Below are positions 1 through 5,858 of a stretch of DNA of 15,391 nt, one piece after another. Each line of letters starts with the position of its first letter. The stretch's first letter is position 1. Source of the stretch: UBA2160 sp964588665 (lineage in GTDB: Bacteria > Chloroflexota > Dehalococcoidia > Lucifugimonadales > UBA1123). The stretch spans positions 1-15,391 of the forward strand of contig CAZPQQ010000075.1 of assembly GCA_964588665.1 (NCBI GenBank), read 5' to 3'. Below the pieces are notes generated by a model. The model was not told where the DNA came from and ran no database searches. It saw nothing but the letters and a program-made list of their open reading frames with translations. The position numbers and the translations under genes were made by a program.

Positions 1-387
1 AAGCCAGTCCCGGGGCACTTCGAATCGCAGCTTAACCGCGCTCAACGTACCCGAACCTGAAGCCTCGACAGTGATCTGGAGCATCTGGTAGATGTCGTTC
101 GCGGCTGGCGGCGGCGATTCCGTCGATGATCCGTCCAGGACATCCAACTGGATCAGCGGAGGCGGTCCGTCGGCGCCGGCGGAGGCGATCAACGATCGGA
201 TGGCGAGCTCCCCACCGTCGATTTCGAGTGACAGTCTGCCGTCCGAGGTCTCTGTCATCGTATCCGATGCTGACGCGACCACCGACATCCCTCGAGGGAT
301 GGGCGGGTCGAGGGGACGTTCCGGGGATTTGGAGCAGGCAATCGCAAGCACTGTCAAAGCGATTGCCGCAAAAGTGCATCTGTACAC
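1..387 (-). CDS. Lipoprotein with PGF-pre-PGF-like domain (3' part outside window)
   Basis: This reading frame stays open to the left edge, so 129 codons of a longer gene are visible. The first 18 residues form a lipoprotein signal: a short basic start, a hydrophobic stretch (AAIALTVLAIA) and a lipobox ending in Cys18 (LAIAC). A Pro/Ser-rich linker follows. The last visible part reads YQMLQITVEASGSG, then SAVKLRFEVPRDWL, which resembles the N-terminal part of the PGF-pre-PGF domain seen in archaeal and some bacterial surface proteins (pattern YQxLEI..., FxVPxxWL). The product is therefore probably anchored to the outer face of the membrane. I chose GTG at 387 because it sits just before the signal peptide; TTG at 396 would add three residues. 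An in-frame stop lies about 50 bases upstream. The domain name comes from pattern memory, so the lipoprotein call is surer than the domain call. Confidence 0.6.
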   Translation of the reverse strand, partial: MYRCTFAAIALTVLAIACSKSPERPLDPPIPRGMSVVASASDTMTETSDGRLSLEIDGGELAIRSLIASAGADGPPPLIQLDVLDGSSTESPPPAANDIYQMLQITVEASGSGTLSAVKLRFEVPRDWL

Positions 388-530
388 GGATATCAATCCA
401 GGCGGGCGATGTGGTGTCTCGACATTGAAGATCGTGCTACAGAATCAGGCTGTCGCGCAAGCCAACCGAGGGCCAGGGTATGACGGAGCATGGGTATTGA
501 GGCATCTGCGAAGACTGTGAACTCGTGTGA

Positions 531-848
531 CTAGTCGTCGAGGCCCAGGGCGAAGTGGATGGCTTGGTCGATTCGAGCAACCTTTTCACGGCTTGGAACC
601 CCGATGCGGCGTCGGAGGGCCGCTTTTGGAACGGTGTAAAGCACGTCCAGGTTGACTACCGAATGCCTGGCCAGCCCGTCCTCTGGCCCCAGAGGCACTT
701 CGGCTGGGATGCCGCGGACCCTGGTGGACACCGTCGAGATCGTCACGAATTCCCGCACACCGTAAGCTGGTTCTCGGGACAACAACACGACGGGACGCGA
801 GCCTACCGGAGGCGTCAAATCGGCCCACCAAATCTCGCCCCGCCTCAC
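531..848 (-). CDS. MazF/PemK-family toxin (endoribonuclease)
   Basis: The product is about 105 residues, the usual size for MazF/PemK. Family landmarks are the opening RRGEIWWADL, the loop PPVGSRPVVLLSR (Arg after Gly-Ser, typical of the active site), a central FVTISTVSTRVRGIP strand pair, and the closing helix IDQAIHFALGL. Members of this family cut mRNA in a sequence-dependent way and stop growth when their antitoxin decays. I chose GTG at 848 because GTGA overlaps the antitoxin stop (845-847), which suggests translational coupling; a GAGGA lies 9 bases upstream of it and the protein then begins at the conserved RRGEIWW. A GTG at 872 would add eight residues and overlap the antitoxin by 28 bases. 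The gene is downstream of, and co-transcribed with, the antitoxin. Cleavage specificity cannot be read from the sequence. Confidence 0.88.
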   Translation of the reverse strand: MRRGEIWWADLTPPVGSRPVVLLSREPAYGVREFVTISTVSTRVRGIPAEVPLGPEDGLARHSVVNLDVLYTVPKAALRRRIGVPSREKVARIDQAIHFALGLDD

Positions 849-1111
849 GAAGACGTATCCTCGGGTTCCCACGGGACTTCAGCTAGCGTGGCCAGGCCCA
901 ATTCAAGGAAACCCCGTACATCCTCGATGTCTTCCGGATGGTCAATGTATCCCTGAATATACCGCGCCTCTTTCTCGGCGTCACTCTCGGCCTTCAAGTG
1001 CTTTTCGACGACGCGTCGCACGAACGCGCTCCTGGTTTCTCCGTGAGCTTCCCTCTCGCGTTCTATCGCTTCCAATGTTTCGTCCGGCAAACTGATTGCG
1101 ATCTTGGCCAT
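845..1111 (-). CDS. Ribbon-helix-helix antitoxin
   Basis: This 88-residue protein starts MAKIAISLPDETLEAIE, the N-terminal beta strand and first helix of a CopG/MetJ-type ribbon-helix-helix DNA-binding domain. A second helix follows (TRSAFVRRVVEKHL, about residues 26-39). The acidic C-terminal half (residues 42-88) would wrap and inhibit the MazF partner. The first ATG, five codons upstream at 1126, is less likely because an AAAGG ribosome site lies between it and the ATG at 1111, with suitable spacing. The gene is first in a two-gene toxin-antitoxin operon, immediately downstream of tRNA-Gln on the same strand. A palindrome over its -10 box (1133-1150) fits autorepression by the antitoxin alone or with the toxin. 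Confidence 0.85.
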   Translation of the reverse strand: MAKIAISLPDETLEAIEREREAHGETRSAFVRRVVEKHLKAESDAEKEARYIQGYIDHPEDIEDVRGFLELGLATLAEVPWEPEDTSS

Positions 1112-1132
1112 CTTCAAACCTTTCATACTTCA

Positions 1133-1150
1133 GTCATACCAAAGTATGAC
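1133..1150. promoter_or_regulatory. Palindromic operator for the toxin-antitoxin operon
   Basis: The bases read GTCATAC-CAAA-GTATGAC, a perfect 7-bp inverted repeat around a 4-base centre. A further TCATAC half-site lies at 1123-1128 on the plus strand, 11 bases from the matching half-site. The palindrome covers the predicted -10 element of the antitoxin promoter. Tandem half-sites at about one helical turn are what dimeric ribbon-helix-helix repressors bind. The match is visible directly; binding is inferred. Confidence 0.7.
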
Positions 1151-1171
1151 AAATATGAGGGAGCGAAACAA
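1143..1171 (-). promoter_or_regulatory. Predicted sigma70 promoter of the toxin-antitoxin operon
   Basis: On the minus strand a -35 of TTGTTT (1171-1166) is followed after 17 bases by a -10 of CATACT (1148-1143). Transcription would begin near 1135, about 25 bases before the antitoxin ATG. The -10 lies inside the 18-bp palindrome, so a bound repressor would block the polymerase. Confidence 0.55.
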
Positions 1172-1176
1172 GGGAG

Positions 1177-1247
1177 CTGCCCGGCCAGGATTCGAACCTG
1201 GGTCAGCGGAGCCAAAGTCCGCTGTGCTACCACTACACCACCGGGCA
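1177..1247 (-). tRNA. tRNA-Gln (anticodon TTG)
   Basis: The minus strand folds as a cloverleaf. The acceptor stem is TGCCCGG/CCGGGCA. The D arm is GTGTAGTGGTAGCAC. The anticodon stem is GCGGA/TCCGC with loop CTTTGGC, which places TTG at positions 34-36. The T arm is CCAGG-TTCGAAT-CCTGG. The base after the acceptor stem (position 1177) gives G73, the usual glutamine discriminator. CCA is not encoded. The length of 71 bases with a short variable loop is normal. The gene lies on the same strand as, and about 65 bases upstream of, the toxin-antitoxin start. Confidence 0.97.
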
Positions 1248-1346
1248 TCGCATCGTATTGTCAGAGGATGGGTGATCGACCGCGCCCAAACGCTTATTGC
1301 AGGAGCCACTTCACCAGTGAACGCCCCCCGTGATCGCGGCGGCGAC

Positions 1347-1628
1347 CTAACGAGCGTCTTCGTGCTCGAGATCTTCGATCAATCCAAGCCTGCGCGCCGC
1401 CTCGTGGACGTTAATCGACCAGCCAACGCCGAAGATGCTTGGAGTGAACAACCGCCTGTCTTCTGGGTTCCACAGCCGTTTTCGGATTCGTTGCGGAGTG
1501 GGGAATCGAAAATCGAATGGTATGTTGAGATACCGGCCGTGCGACTGCTTGTTCCGATACGCGTGGACCACGGTCGCCACGGTGAACGCCATTACGATTA
1601 TTCTCCAGGTAGTAGCCAGGCGCCGCAT
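1347..1628 (-). CDS. Small membrane protein with DUF5808-like domain
   Basis: This predicted protein of 93 residues has one N-terminal membrane segment (about residues 6-23, WRIIVMAFTVATVVHAY) after a basic start (MRRLATT). The C-terminal part, KRLWNPEDRRLFTPSIFGVG followed by WSINVHEAARRLG, resembles DUF5808: a Trp-Asn-Pro-x-Asp start, a R(L/I)F(V/T)P motif and a Gly-x-Gly-Trp-x-x-Asn segment. The function of that domain is unknown; it often sits in small membrane proteins. I chose the ATG at 1628 because a GGAG lies 9 bases upstream; the longer frame from 1679 adds 17 residues with no family likeness. The gene appears to stand alone. Confidence 0.6.
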   Translation of the reverse strand: MRRLATTWRIIVMAFTVATVVHAYRNKQSHGRYLNIPFDFRFPTPQRIRKRLWNPEDRRLFTPSIFGVGWSINVHEAARRLGLIEDLEHEDAR

Positions 1629-1679
1629 TGTGACACTCTCCGGCCAATAGGGCCATCTCGGAAAACCAAGACACTGCAA

Positions 1680-1704
1680 AACGCAAAATAACTATAACGC
1701 AAAA
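1680..1704. promoter_or_regulatory. Direct repeats flanking a -10-like TATAGT
   Basis: AACGCAAAA occurs at 1680-1688 and again at 1696-1704, a 9-base direct repeat with a 16-base period. Between and overlapping them, the minus strand carries TATAGT (1696-1691), a good -10 for the DUF5808-like gene. A weak -35, TTGTGC, lies 19 bases upstream (1721-1716). The arrangement suggests a regulated promoter, but no regulator is known. Confidence 0.35.
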
Positions 1705-1864
1705 GGGTCTCTTGCGCACAATGGTTCGCGGGGGTCGCCTGGCGCTGTCAAGCGTTGCGATAGCCAGGCTCGGCCTGAAGATCATGCCAGAGGCAGATTC
1801 GCCTGTGGCGAACCGAGGCCCCGGTGGCGCCTGGCGACAGTGCTGTGGCCGGTTCAAGGCCAAG

Positions 1865-1893
1865 CCGACAGTAGGCTCTCGCGCTGATAGAAT
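1865..1893 (+). promoter_or_regulatory. Predicted promoter of the S51 peptidase gene
   Basis: CCGACA (1865-1870) and TAGAAT (1888-1893) are separated by 17 bases. The -10 matches the consensus at five of six positions and the -35 at four of six. The start site would be near 1900, giving a leader of about 30 bases that contains a strong AAAAGGAGG ribosome site. Confidence 0.45.
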
Positions 1894-1931
1894 GACGGAT
1901 GTCGCTCGATGCGACAAAAGGAGGCGGGTGG

Positions 1932-2618
1932 ATGATCGAACGGATCGCCTTGATCGGCGGAGACGAGTTCAGGTCGGGATGCGAGGAGGCTGACCGCGCC
2001 ATCCTGGCCGCGACAGGCGCCGTGAATCCCAAGGTGCTGGTCGTGCCCACCGCCGCTGTCGAGGGGAGTCCTTCGAAGGCAGCGGCGAACGGCGTGAGTT
2101 ACTTCACGAGCCTCGGCGCCGATGCCGCGCCTCTCATGGTGCTCGACGCCGCGGACGCCGCCGACAAAGGTTTGGCCGATCAGATCGGTTCAGCAGACGT
2201 CGTATACCTTACTGGCGGCAACCCAGCATTCTTGCGCGATTCATTGAGTGGGTCGTTGGTGCTTCAGGCTATGCTGGAAGCGCACGAAAAAGGGGCCTGG
2301 CTGGCGGGGTCCAGTGCTGGGGCAATGGTGCTTGGGACGTGGATGCGGTTCCGCCAGTGGACGCGTGCGCTTGACGTGATCAGTGGCGTGGTCACGCTCC
2401 CGCACCATGAACGCTCCGACCCGGAGTCAACCTCAGAAGAGCTGGCGCGTAACGCTCCGGAAGGGATCGTCGCGGCGATCGGCATCGACGGCCGTACGGG
2501 TTGCCTCGCTTTGGACGGTGGCTGGAAAGTCCTTGGCCCGGGCCAAGTCACCGTGTACGAAGCAGGGGCGTGGCGGAGGTTTGCCTCGGGCGAGTCCTTC
2601 ACGCTCAATGCTGGTTGA
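1932..2618 (+). CDS. Peptidase S51 family (cyanophycinase / dipeptidase E type)
   Basis: This 228-residue protein matches the S51 family of serine peptidases, which includes cyanophycinase and alpha-aspartyl dipeptidase (PepE). Visible landmarks are the starting strand IALIGGDEF (residues 5-13), the strand KVLVVPTAA (34-42), VVYLTGGNPAFL (90-101) and the nucleophile elbow GSSAGAM with Ser128 as predicted catalytic residue. LPHHER (156-161) supplies the candidate His. The length fits the family. The exact substrate is not readable, and true cyanophycin breakdown is doubtful without a cyanophycin synthetase nearby. I chose ATG 1932 because AAAAGGAGG precedes it by 7 bases; the ATG at 1899 lacks a ribosome site. 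It has its own promoter, and the next operon's -35 overlaps its stop codon. Confidence 0.85.
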   Translation: MIERIALIGGDEFRSGCEEADRAILAATGAVNPKVLVVPTAAVEGSPSKAAANGVSYFTSLGADAAPLMVLDAADAADKGLADQIGSADVVYLTGGNPAFLRDSLSGSLVLQAMLEAHEKGAWLAGSSAGAMVLGTWMRFRQWTRALDVISGVVTLPHHERSDPESTSEELARNAPEGIVAAIGIDGRTGCLALDGGWKVLGPGQVTVYEAGAWRRFASGESFTLNAG

Positions 2619-2643
2619 CCCTCCTCTGGGCACAACCTATAAT
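2615..2643 (+). promoter_or_regulatory. Near-consensus promoter for the decarboxylase subunits
   Basis: TTGACC (2615-2620) and a perfect TATAAT (2638-2643) are spaced by exactly 17 bases. The -35 overlaps the stop codon of the S51 peptidase gene. Transcription should begin near 2650, leaving a leader of about 40 bases before the first decarboxylase subunit. This is among the strongest promoters in the window. Confidence 0.75.
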
Positions 2644-2690
2644 GTCGCCATTCCAAGCCTGTCGCACGAGACAGGAGACGGGAGCGTGCC

Positions 2691-3188
2691 TTGACGGAAC
2701 TTCACCTGACTCCGCAACCCATTATCGACCAACTCAAGAAGAACGACGTGACTCACGTCGTGTGGCTGCCCGACAGCGAAACCAACTTCATGTACGAACG
2801 GATGGCGGCCGAACAGAGCATCGACCTCGTATCCGTGTGCCGAGAAGGCGAGTCCATGGCGGTTGCCGCGGGACTGTGGATCGGCGGCAAGAAGCCGGTC
2901 GTGTTGATCCAGAACACCGGGATGTTCGAGTCCGGCGATTCCATTCGAGGACTGGGACTGGACATCGGATTCCCGATGGTCATGATGGTCGGCTACAGAG
3001 GATGGACGCGTCACGGCGTGACCGCGGACTCAGCCGCCAGGTTCACCGAGCCGATCCTCGACGCCTGGGGGATCAACTACTACCTCGTCGAAACCGACAG
3101 CGACGTCGATCGCATTTCGACCGCGTTCGAGGAGGCGGAACGGAACCAAACCCCTGTTGCCTGCCTGATGGGCGCTGAGTACGGTTAG
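2691..3188 (+). CDS. Thiamine-pyrophosphate decarboxylase, alpha (Pyr-domain) subunit, ComD-like
   Basis: This 165-residue protein consists only of the N-terminal pyrimidine-binding domain of a TPP-dependent decarboxylase. Features are THVVWLPDSETN (residues 21-32), the CREGESMAVAAGLWIGG block (50-66) with Glu52 as predicted activator of the TPP aminopyrimidine ring, and VLIQNTGMFESGDSI (71-85). It resembles sulfopyruvate decarboxylase alpha (ComD) and phosphonopyruvate decarboxylase. ComD works with the separate ComE subunit, encoded here 91 bases downstream. The start is TTG at 2691, with GGGAG about 8 bases upstream. Sulfopyruvate is the guess from architecture, but phosphonopyruvate or another 2-oxo acid is possible, since no coenzyme M or phosphonate genes are visible. 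Confidence 0.8.
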   Translation: MTELHLTPQPIIDQLKKNDVTHVVWLPDSETNFMYERMAAEQSIDLVSVCREGESMAVAAGLWIGGKKPVVLIQNTGMFESGDSIRGLGLDIGFPMVMMVGYRGWTRHGVTADSAARFTEPILDAWGINYYLVETDSDVDRISTAFEEAERNQTPVACLMGAEYG

Positions 3189-3279
3189 GCCGGCCGCTCT
3201 TCTTGCTGTTCGGCGATGACACGCCGTCTCGGTGGACACGCAGGCTCTTTCGCAATGCTGTCGAGTAGAAGGTGGACCC

Positions 3280-3855
3280 ATGATTGATATGAACGACGCC
3301 CTGGCGCTGATCGAAAAGCGCAGGGAGGATGCCATCGTCGTGCCCACTATGACAGGTGGACGCGGTTGGGGCGAGATCAGCCAGGACGAATCCCTCGACC
3401 TCCCCGTAAGCGGGGCGATGGGGAAGGCTTCGTCCATAGCGCTGGGGCTCTGTCTGGCTCAACCCGATCGCAAGGTTGTCCTGTTCGACGGGGACGGCAG
3501 CTTAGTCATGAACCTGGGTTCGATGGTCACGATCTCGGGGCAGGCCCCGCAGAATCTGTACCACTTCTTGCTCCAAAACGACGTCTACGCGATAACGGGC
3601 GGCCAGCCGATACCCAACGCGGGCGCCACCAGCTTCGCGGGTTTGGCTGAAGCCTCGGGCTATGCCGCGACCTTCGAGTTCGACGACTTCGAGGAGTTTG
3701 CCACAAGGGTCGACGAGGTGTTCGAGGCCGAGGGACCGGTGTTCATCACTTTGAAGACGCGTCCCGAGATACAAGGCGGGACCGTGGACTCGCGGACGAG
3801 CGCTCGAAAGACGCCCCAGGCGGCCAAGGAGCTGCACGACACGCTGAATTCCTGA
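3280..3855 (+). CDS. Thiamine-pyrophosphate decarboxylase, beta (TPP-domain) subunit, ComE-like
   Basis: This 191-residue protein is the C-terminal TPP/Mg2+-binding domain on its own. The diagnostic motif begins at GDGSLVMNLG (residues 71-80) and ends at Asn100 (FLLQN), the usual GDG-x(~26)-N metal-diphosphate site. The segment LPVSGAMGKASSIALGLCLA (41-60) is the typical preceding block. With the upstream alpha subunit it should form a heteromeric 2-oxo acid decarboxylase. A GAAGGTGG ribosome site precedes ATG 3280; the in-frame ATG at 3232 has none and its residues do not look like family sequence. The gene probably shares the promoter at 2615, since no strong promoter is seen in the 91-base gap. 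It converges with rpiB; I see no clear terminator in the 115 bases between them. Confidence 0.83.
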   Translation: MIDMNDALALIEKRREDAIVVPTMTGGRGWGEISQDESLDLPVSGAMGKASSIALGLCLAQPDRKVVLFDGDGSLVMNLGSMVTISGQAPQNLYHFLLQNDVYAITGGQPIPNAGATSFAGLAEASGYAATFEFDDFEEFATRVDEVFEAEGPVFITLKTRPEIQGGTVDSRTSARKTPQAAKELHDTLNS

Positions 3856-3970
3856 CCTCCCAGTCCAACACGCTCAGTCCGCATGGATCGTTTCGCCCTC
3901 TGGCGCCCCGGCGATGGAGATGGCGATAGTTGCTGGGCGGCGAAGTGAGTTCCCGCAGGCGAGCGAATCG

Positions 3971-4423
3971 TCACCCGTTGGCGGCTTCGATGTCGAGCAC
4001 TTTTCCCAACCGGCGTCGGTGGCGCTCTTCCCCTGTGAATCGGGCGGATAGAAACGCGGCGACAATCTCGCGGGCGAGCTCAATGCCGATTATTCGAGCG
4101 CCGAGGCAAAGGACATTCAGGTCGTCGTGTTCCACGCCCTGATGAGCAGAATAGGTGTCATGGCACACGCTGGCCCTGGCGCCTTTGACTTTGTTGGAGG
4201 CCACTGAAGCGCCGACGCCGCTGCCGCACACCATGATCCCGCGCTCGGCGTCCTTGGAGGCGACAGTTGTCGCGACACCGGCCGCGAAATCCGGATAGTC
4301 GTCGGAAGAATCCATGGTGTGAGCGCCCACGTCGACCACTTCGTGACCCTCGGCACGTAGGAGCGCGGAAAGCTCTTCTTTCAGGTCGTAGCCGCCGTGA
4401 TCCGCTCCAATGGCAACCCGCAT
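3971..4423 (-). CDS. rpiB: Ribose-5-phosphate isomerase B (RpiB/LacAB family)
   Basis: This 150-residue protein fits RpiB, which interconverts ribose 5-phosphate and ribulose 5-phosphate in the pentose phosphate pathway. Landmarks are the start MRVAIGADHGGYDLKEEL with the phosphate-contacting Asp8-His9, SSDDYPDFA (residues 39-47), the catalytic loop MVCGSGVGASVASNKVKGAR (64-83) with Cys66, and HDDLNVLCLGAR (99-110). Length and start are typical, and GAGG lies 6 bases before the ATG. The gene is monocistronic and faces the decarboxylase genes. RpiB relatives act on allose phosphate or galactose phosphate (LacAB), but the intact Cys and DHGG favour RpiB. The His99 to Leu102 stretch varies slightly from the common HNDANVL pattern. 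Confidence 0.92.
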   Translation of the reverse strand: MRVAIGADHGGYDLKEELSALLRAEGHEVVDVGAHTMDSSDDYPDFAAGVATTVASKDAERGIMVCGSGVGASVASNKVKGARASVCHDTYSAHQGVEHDDLNVLCLGARIIGIELAREIVAAFLSARFTGEERHRRRLGKVLDIEAANG

Positions 4424-4469
4424 ATCAACCTCAATCGAACAAACTCAAGCGTCAGGGACCGCTCGTTGC

Positions 4470-4499
4470 AGTGTAGTTACACATTCGCCGTCGAGTCAA
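4470..4499 (-). promoter_or_regulatory. Predicted rpiB promoter
   Basis: On the minus strand TTGACT (4499-4494) is followed after 18 bases by TACACT (4475-4470). The start would be near 4463, about 40 bases before the rpiB ATG. The -35 is strong (five of six) and the -10 moderate (four of six). Confidence 0.5.
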
Positions 4500-4581
4500 C
4501 GGTTCAGGCCAACCATGCGCACGAGATCATGGCTGTGACACTGCCGGCGTCTCGTCGCGCCTGACCTGCGCGCGGAACCTC

Positions 4582-5841
4582 TTGCGAACACCGAAAAACG
4601 GCCTGTGGCACAACCCTGACTTTTTGAAGCTGTGGTCTGCACAGAGCGTGTCGGTCATGGGTTCGCTTCTGGGAGCGCTCCAGTTCACCGCCATCCTGAC
4701 GCTTGACGCCGAGCCGCTGCACATGTCGGCTCTGACGGCCTTCGCCATGGCGCCGGCTCTGGCCCTGGGAATCTTCGCCGGGGCGTGGGTGGACCGCCTG
4801 CGTAGGCGGCCGATACTCATCGCGACAGACCTGGTCCGGATGGCTCTGCTCGGATCGATCCCCGTGGCCTGGCAGTTCGACGCGTTGAGCATGGAGCAGC
4901 TATACGTTGTGGCGTTCTTCCACGGCCTGATGACCATGTTCTTCGACGTCGCCTATAGATCGTACCTGCCGTCGCTTGTGCCGTCGGCTGATCTGGTCGA
5001 GGCAAACAGCAAGTTGTCGGCAAGCGCGGCGGTCGCGGAGGTCGGGGTCTTCAGCCTGGGGGGATGGCTGGCCCAAGTGTTCTCGGCGGTAGCCGTCGCG
5101 GCTGTGGACGCGGTGTCGTTCTTCGTGTCCGGCTTGCTCCTGGCGTGGATACGCAAACCGGAACCTGCACCGGTCCCTGACGGCGAACGGCCCGGCATGA
5201 CCAGAGAGGTCGTGATCGGTCTCCGATTCGTGGTCGGGAACCCGGTGCTTCGCGCAATAGGGGTGAGCAAAGCTGCCACAGGTCTGGGCGGCGGCATCTT
5301 CGGCGCACTGATCGTTCTCTACGGAATCGAAACGCTCGGGTTCCAGCCCAGCGTCCTCGGGACGATATTCGCGATCGGCGGCGTCTCTTCGATATGCGGC
5401 GCCCTAACAGCGACGAGAGTCACCAGGCGAGTCGGAATCGGGAAGTCCCTTGTTCTCGAGCTCATCATATTCGGCGCTTCGGGTTTCCTGATCCCGCTGG
5501 CCAGAGGACCGTTGCTGGCGGTGGGAGCGCTGTTGGCGGCGCAACAGCTCTTCGACTTCGCGATCGCAATCTACGAAATCAACGAAGTCAGCATCAGACA
5601 GGGGATCGTGTCGAGCCGGATGCTCGGTCGCGTAAACGCCAGCATCGACGTGACCGAGCTCGGCGCGCGACTGGCAGGAACGTTGGCCGCTGGAGTGTTA
5701 GCCGAGGTCGTGGGACTCAGATGGGCGCTGGCGGTCGGGGCCGCGGTGACGACGGCGGGCAGGGTAGTGCTCGTGCGTTCGGCCGTCTGGAGTGTCGTGA
5801 GCGTTCACTCTCGTGAATCGAGCAGCTGTCCGCCTCGCTGA
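4582..5841 (+). CDS. Major facilitator superfamily transporter (MFS_3 / EntS-like)
   Basis: This 419-residue membrane protein has about 12 hydrophobic segments. It starts with an NPDFLKLWSAQSVSVMGS block typical of the MFS_3 exporters (EntS, macrolide-efflux-like). The loop between segments 2 and 3 carries GAWVDRLRRRPILIATDLVR, the standard MFS motif A variant (G-x3-D-R-x-R-R-R). The segment DVAYRSYLPSLVPSADLVEA (about residues 114-133) is also family-typical. A hydrophilic stretch near 168-186 separates the two halves. It probably exports a small hydrophobic compound, but the substrate is unknown. The start is TTG 4582, the only good candidate in frame before the family match; the ribosome site is weak (CGGAAC). 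The last 20 or so residues (Ser-rich, ending SSCPPR) look like a non-conserved tail. Confidence 0.85.
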   Translation: MRTPKNGLWHNPDFLKLWSAQSVSVMGSLLGALQFTAILTLDAEPLHMSALTAFAMAPALALGIFAGAWVDRLRRRPILIATDLVRMALLGSIPVAWQFDALSMEQLYVVAFFHGLMTMFFDVAYRSYLPSLVPSADLVEANSKLSASAAVAEVGVFSLGGWLAQVFSAVAVAAVDAVSFFVSGLLLAWIRKPEPAPVPDGERPGMTREVVIGLRFVVGNPVLRAIGVSKAATGLGGGIFGALIVLYGIETLGFQPSVLGTIFAIGGVSSICGALTATRVTRRVGIGKSLVLELIIFGASGFLIPLARGPLLAVGALLAAQQLFDFAIAIYEINEVSIRQGIVSSRMLGRVNASIDVTELGARLAGTLAAGVLAEVVGLRWALAVGAAVTTAGRVVLVRSAVWSVVSVHSRESSSCPPR

Positions 5842-5858
5842 AGGTCTCGCCGTGGAGC

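Larger units (their letters stand above)
1629..1931. other. Intergenic region between divergent genes
   Basis: These 303 bases separate the minus-strand DUF5808-like gene from the plus-strand S51 peptidase gene. Apart from the direct repeats at 1680-1704 and the promoter at 1865-1893, I see no convincing gene, RNA or repeat. The long open frames that cross it lack recognisable domains and overlap real genes. Confidence 0.6.

Noticed and set aside
32..379. Minus-strand frame of 115 codons at the left edge
   Set aside because: Another minus-strand frame of the same region has a lipoprotein signal and a recognisable domain end. I first suspected a frameshift between the signal peptide and the domain, but a careful reading of the bases near 300-320 shows one continuous frame.
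1112..1260. tRNA-Gln next to a toxin-antitoxin pair as an integrated-element attachment site
   Set aside because: No integrase, no phage genes and no second copy of the tRNA 3' end were found in the window. The closeness alone is not evidence.
2501..3178. 225-codon plus-strand frame overlapping the S51 and ComD-like genes
   Set aside because: Very Arg-rich, no domain, and it is the alternative frame of the ComD-like subunit whose TPP-site motifs are clear.
5804..5817. Inverted repeat TTCAC-TCTC-GTGAA as terminator of the MFS gene
   Set aside because: It lies inside the coding region, has only a 5-bp stem and no T-run.
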